From CAYSEW01 sp964430245 (GTDB lineage: Bacteria > Bacteroidota > Bacteroidia > Flavobacteriales_D > Parvicellaceae): DNA of 64,000 nucleotides. A program made the position numbers and the translations under genes. Location: the NCBI GenBank assembly GCA_964430245.1, contig CAYSEW010000002.1, positions 1 to 64,000 on the forward strand. Reading direction: 5' to 3'. Positions 61,660-64,000 of the stretch are shown in pieces (the first letter of the stretch is position 1; the number at the start of each line of letters is the position of its first letter). The notes under the pieces were generated by a model. It was not told the origin of the DNA. It was given only the letters and a program-made list of their open reading frames with translations, and ran no database searches.

Positions 61660-62354
61660 AAATAGGAGCGATTGTTATTTGCAGGTATAATTCATCAAGA
61701 CTTCCAGGAAAGATCTTAAAAAAAATCAACAACAAAGCACTATTAACTTATATCATAGAACGCTTAAAATGTGTCCAAAATTTAGATGAAATAACCGTGG
61801 CAACTTCAGAAGAAGCTACTGATCAACCCATTATTGATTATTGCATAGAACACAATATTAAATATTTTAGAGGAAGCCTAGAAAATGTAGCAGAAAGATT
61901 TTTAAAATGCAGTATTGCTTCCAATTACGATTATGCAATTAGAGTGAATGGTGATAACCTGTTTTTAGACCCAAAAGTTATTTCAGCAATGCTCTCGATT
62001 ATTGACTCGAATAATTATGACTTGATTAGTAATGTAAAAGATAGAACATTCCCTAAAGGAATAAGTGTTGAGATCATCAATATAGAATTTTATAAAAAGC
62101 TATATCAAAAATTATCTGACCCAATTTATCAAGAGCATGTTACCAATTACATGTATGAAAACCTTGATTGTGGTAATTTTTATCATTATACTAATCAAAT
62201 ATTTCCAGCTGCAGCAGGAGCTCAGCTAGCTATAGATACCCAATCCGATTTTAATACAGCAACCTATATCATCAATTCATTTGATCAGGACCATACAAAA
62301 TATGGATTTGATGAAGTTTTTAAACGAATGAAGGAATATCAGAGACTTCAATAG
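61656..62354 (+). CDS. Acylneuraminate cytidylyltransferase-like nucleotidyltransferase (SpsF type)
   Basis: GT-A-fold nucleotidyltransferase of 232 residues. Motifs: GAIVICRYNSSRLPGKILKK (3-22), the CMP-sugar synthetase start, then DEITVATSEEATDQPIIDYC, and YFRGSLENVAERFLKCSIAS with an acidic YAIRVNGDNLFLDPKVI (~90-106). It matches the SpsF/NeuA-like group that activates acidic nine-carbon sugars with CMP, although SpsF members also occur in other coat pathways. The NeuB-family gene directly downstream (20-base gap) supports a sialic-acid-like pathway. Confidence 0.88.
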   Translation: MKIGAIVICRYNSSRLPGKILKKINNKALLTYIIERLKCVQNLDEITVATSEEATDQPIIDYCIEHNIKYFRGSLENVAERFLKCSIASNYDYAIRVNGDNLFLDPKVISAMLSIIDSNNYDLISNVKDRTFPKGISVEIINIEFYKKLYQKLSDPIYQEHVTNYMYENLDCGNFYHYTNQIFPAAAGAQLAIDTQSDFNTATYIINSFDQDHTKYGFDEVFKRMKEYQRLQ

Positions 62355-62373
62355 ATTTTCATATTTTTACGAC

Positions 62374-63387
62374 ATGGAAAATTTTCAGGGTAAATTTGGG
62401 CCACTTCTTATTGCTGAAATAGGCGGGAATCATGAAGGTAACTTTGAATATGCCAAACAGCTGACACAACTTGCTATTGACACTAATGTTGACTTTATTA
62501 AGTTCCAAATCTACACTGGAGACACTCTTGTTTCTCAAATTGAAAGTCCAACAAGGAATCAACATTTCAAAAAATTTGAGCTTTCTAATGAACAGCACCT
62601 TGAATTAGCTAAAATGGTTACCGATGCAGGAATTGGCTACACCTCTTCAGTCTGGGACATAGAAGCTATGAGCTGGATCGACCCATACATTCCCATCTAT
62701 AAAATTGGAAGTGGGGATCTTACAGCGTATCCTGTAATAAGAAAAACAATTGAAAAGAAAAAACCAATCATAATCTCAACAGGACTATCTACTGAACAAG
62801 AGGTGTTGGATTGCATTGATTTTATCCAGCAACTTGACCCAGTTTACAAAAACAAAAACATGCTTGCTATACTACAATGCACAAGCATGTATCCAATTTC
62901 AACTTCTGATGCACATTTAGGTGTTATGAAAAATCTAAAGGATTTGACTGATCTAACTATAGGCTATTCCGATCATACAGAAGGAAACCAAGCACTTAAA
63001 TATGCTGTAGCAATGGGAGCAGAAATCCTAGAATTTCATTTTACAGATAAAAGAGAAGGGAAATCTTTTAGAGATCATAAAGTATCTCTAACTCCAAAAG
63101 AAATTAAAGAATTAATACATGAAATTCAATTAATCAATAGCTTAAAAGGAGATGCAATAAAAAAACCTACTCAAATAGAATTAGATAATTCTCATGAGAT
63201 AACTTTCAGAAGAGCAGTTTACCCTAATAGAAATATTAAAAAAGGTGAGACTATTTCTGAGGATTGCTTAACTGTGCTAAGACCTAACCATGGAATAGAT
63301 GCTAGAGATTTTGACAAGTTGATCGGAAAAAAAATAAATTTTGATGTAACTAAGCATCAAAAATTAGAATGGAAAATGTTTGATTAA
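62374..63387 (+). CDS. NeuB-family sialic-acid-like sugar synthase
   Basis: TIM-barrel synthase condensing a 6-carbon amino sugar with phosphoenolpyruvate to a nonulosonate, 337 residues. LLIAEIGGNHEGNFEYAKQL (~11-30) and FIKFQIYTGDTLVS (~41-54) are the active-site opening. YKIGSGDLTAYPVIRKT, IISTGLSTEQEVLDCIDFIQ, LQCTSMYPIS and IGYSDHTEGNQALKYAVAMG follow. The C-terminal antifreeze-like SAF domain starts near 278 (RRAVYPNRNIKKGETISEDC). The exact product (N-acetylneuraminate, legionaminate or pseudaminate type) cannot be told, since the epimerase and aminotransferase genes are beyond the window. A partial acyltransferase follows after 4 bases. Confidence 0.92.
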   Translation: MENFQGKFGPLLIAEIGGNHEGNFEYAKQLTQLAIDTNVDFIKFQIYTGDTLVSQIESPTRNQHFKKFELSNEQHLELAKMVTDAGIGYTSSVWDIEAMSWIDPYIPIYKIGSGDLTAYPVIRKTIEKKKPIIISTGLSTEQEVLDCIDFIQQLDPVYKNKNMLAILQCTSMYPISTSDAHLGVMKNLKDLTDLTIGYSDHTEGNQALKYAVAMGAEILEFHFTDKREGKSFRDHKVSLTPKEIKELIHEIQLINSLKGDAIKKPTQIELDNSHEITFRRAVYPNRNIKKGETISEDCLTVLRPNHGIDARDFDKLIGKKINFDVTKHQKLEWKMFD

Positions 63388-63391
63388 GACT

Positions 63392-64000
63392 ATGTTTTTA
63401 TCATTTTATCAATATCTAAAAAAGCTTTCTCCTAAAATCAAAGGACAGTGCTTTAAATTACTCTTTTCATCTAAGAGAATAGTCATAGGGAAAAATTTCC
63501 AATGTGATACCTGGCCTTCATTAATTATTGACAAAAATGCTAATCTAATCATAGGTGACAATATTATACTTAGAAGAAATGTAGAGATTAGAGCCCATGG
63601 AAACTCCACCATTCATTTAGAGGGCAACAACAGGATTGACAGAGGAGTTAGAATCCTAGGCAATAACAATGCAAAAATATCAATTGGTTCAAACACAAGA
63701 ATTGGATTATATGCCGTTTTAAATGGTGGTGACTCAATAAGAATTGGCAAGAAAGTACTTATCTCAGGTTTTGTTTACCTACAAACCAGCATGCATAATC
63801 ATAAAAAAGCAGACAATGTTCAAGATCAGGGCTATAAACACGGACCTGTAGAATTAAAAGATGATGTATGGTTAGGATCGCATGTTGTTGTACTACCAGA
63901 TTGCATCCTAGGTAAAGGATGTATAATTGGAAGCAATGCTGTTGTTACTAAAAGTGCCCGAGAAGGCAATGTATTAGCTGGAATCCCTGCCAAGGTCATT
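63392..64000 (+). CDS. Hexapeptide-repeat acyltransferase (partial at the window edge)
   Basis: The ATG at 63392 opens a frame of 203 codons without a stop at the right edge, so the C-terminus is missing. Left-handed beta-helix repeats run LIIDKNANLIIGDNIILRRN, IHLEGNNRIDRGVRILGNNN, ISIGSNTRIGLYAVLNGGDS and VELKDDVWLGSHVVVLPDCI. The catalytic His is in QTSMHNHKKAD. The visible end GVIIGSNAVVTKSA-type turn (CIIGSNAVVTKSAREGNVLA) then GIPAKVI is the usual last coil of these enzymes, so only a few residues are lost. Probably an O- or N-acyltransferase acting on the same polysaccharide. Confidence 0.85.
   Translation, partial: MFLSFYQYLKKLSPKIKGQCFKLLFSSKRIVIGKNFQCDTWPSLIIDKNANLIIGDNIILRRNVEIRAHGNSTIHLEGNNRIDRGVRILGNNNAKISIGSNTRIGLYAVLNGGDSIRIGKKVLISGFVYLQTSMHNHKKADNVQDQGYKHGPVELKDDVWLGSHVVVLPDCILGKGCIIGSNAVVTKSAREGNVLAGIPAKVI

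Noticed and set aside
1..64000. tRNA, rRNA, insertion sequence, prophage or defence island
   Set aside because: No cloverleaf, rRNA segment, transposase, integrase, phage structural gene or restriction gene was found by reading both strands.

Overview
The window is AT-rich, gene-dense bacterial DNA from a member of the Bacteroidota, most likely a marine Flavobacteriales-type organism. The evidence is direct. Two proteins end in type IX secretion (T9SS) C-terminal sorting domains. PorT-like and PorE-like secretion proteins are present, as are a TamL-type Omp85 lipoprotein and gliding-type FKBP lipoproteins. Several start sites are preceded by the Bacteroidota -7 promoter element TAnnTTTG, and Shine-Dalgarno sequences are scarce. 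No rRNA, tRNA, CRISPR array, insertion sequence or prophage was seen, and no gene-free stretch exceeds 300 bases.

Layout. 1-12.4 kb (minus strand): the end-truncated comEC, a Cys/Lys-rich membrane protein, a cholesterol-dependent-cytolysin-like lipoprotein, a glycine-rich T9SS cargo, then housekeeping dnaK, accC, folD and ffh. 12.5-24.1 kb: a glycosyltransferase, two DUF4412-like secreted proteins, ftsK-lolA, recN convergent with them, a PorE-like TPR/PD40/OmpA protein, a thioesterase, and a UshA-type 5'-nucleotidase split into two genes. 24.2-30.5 kb: a DnaA box and dnaA, a secreted lysyl-oxidase-domain protein with a T9SS tail, a DUF6515-like protein, a small tyrosine phosphatase, an RsmI-like methylase and a SiaC-like phosphoprotein. 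30.5-37.6 kb (minus): two FKBP lipoproteins, an NrnA-type phosphoesterase, unknown envelope proteins, a winged-helix regulator with a membrane partner, accD and a class I aldolase. 37.6-48.6 kb: TamL/TrmH, a DUF2541-like protein, an FAD oxidoreductase, porT-ubiE, an ECF sigma factor with a tiny membrane protein, and a second PorE-like protein with a TPR partner. 48.7-59.5 kb: M42 peptidase-hemB, yaaA, a transglutaminase-like protein, a glutathione-synthetase-type ATP-grasp gene followed by a fused formylglutamate-amidohydrolase/DUF1704 peptidase, comB, gcvT and a glycosyltransferase. 59.6-64 kb: a surface polysaccharide locus (initiating sugar transferase, two hexapeptide acyltransferases, a cytidylyltransferase-like enzyme and a NeuB-family synthase) that runs off the right edge.

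Much of the window serves the cell envelope: outer-membrane assembly (TamL), lipoprotein carriage (LolA), type IX secretion (PorT, PorE-like), the cargo of that system, and polysaccharide synthesis. The most unusual items are (i) the CDC-like pore-forming module joined to a LamG-like domain instead of the usual membrane-binding domain 4, (ii) a secreted protein with a lysyl oxidase domain that keeps the copper-binding His triad and both residues of the lysyl-tyrosyl-quinone cofactor, and (iii) the ATP-grasp ligase plus amidohydrolase/metallopeptidase fusion, which could make and remove a peptide bond on an unidentified substrate.
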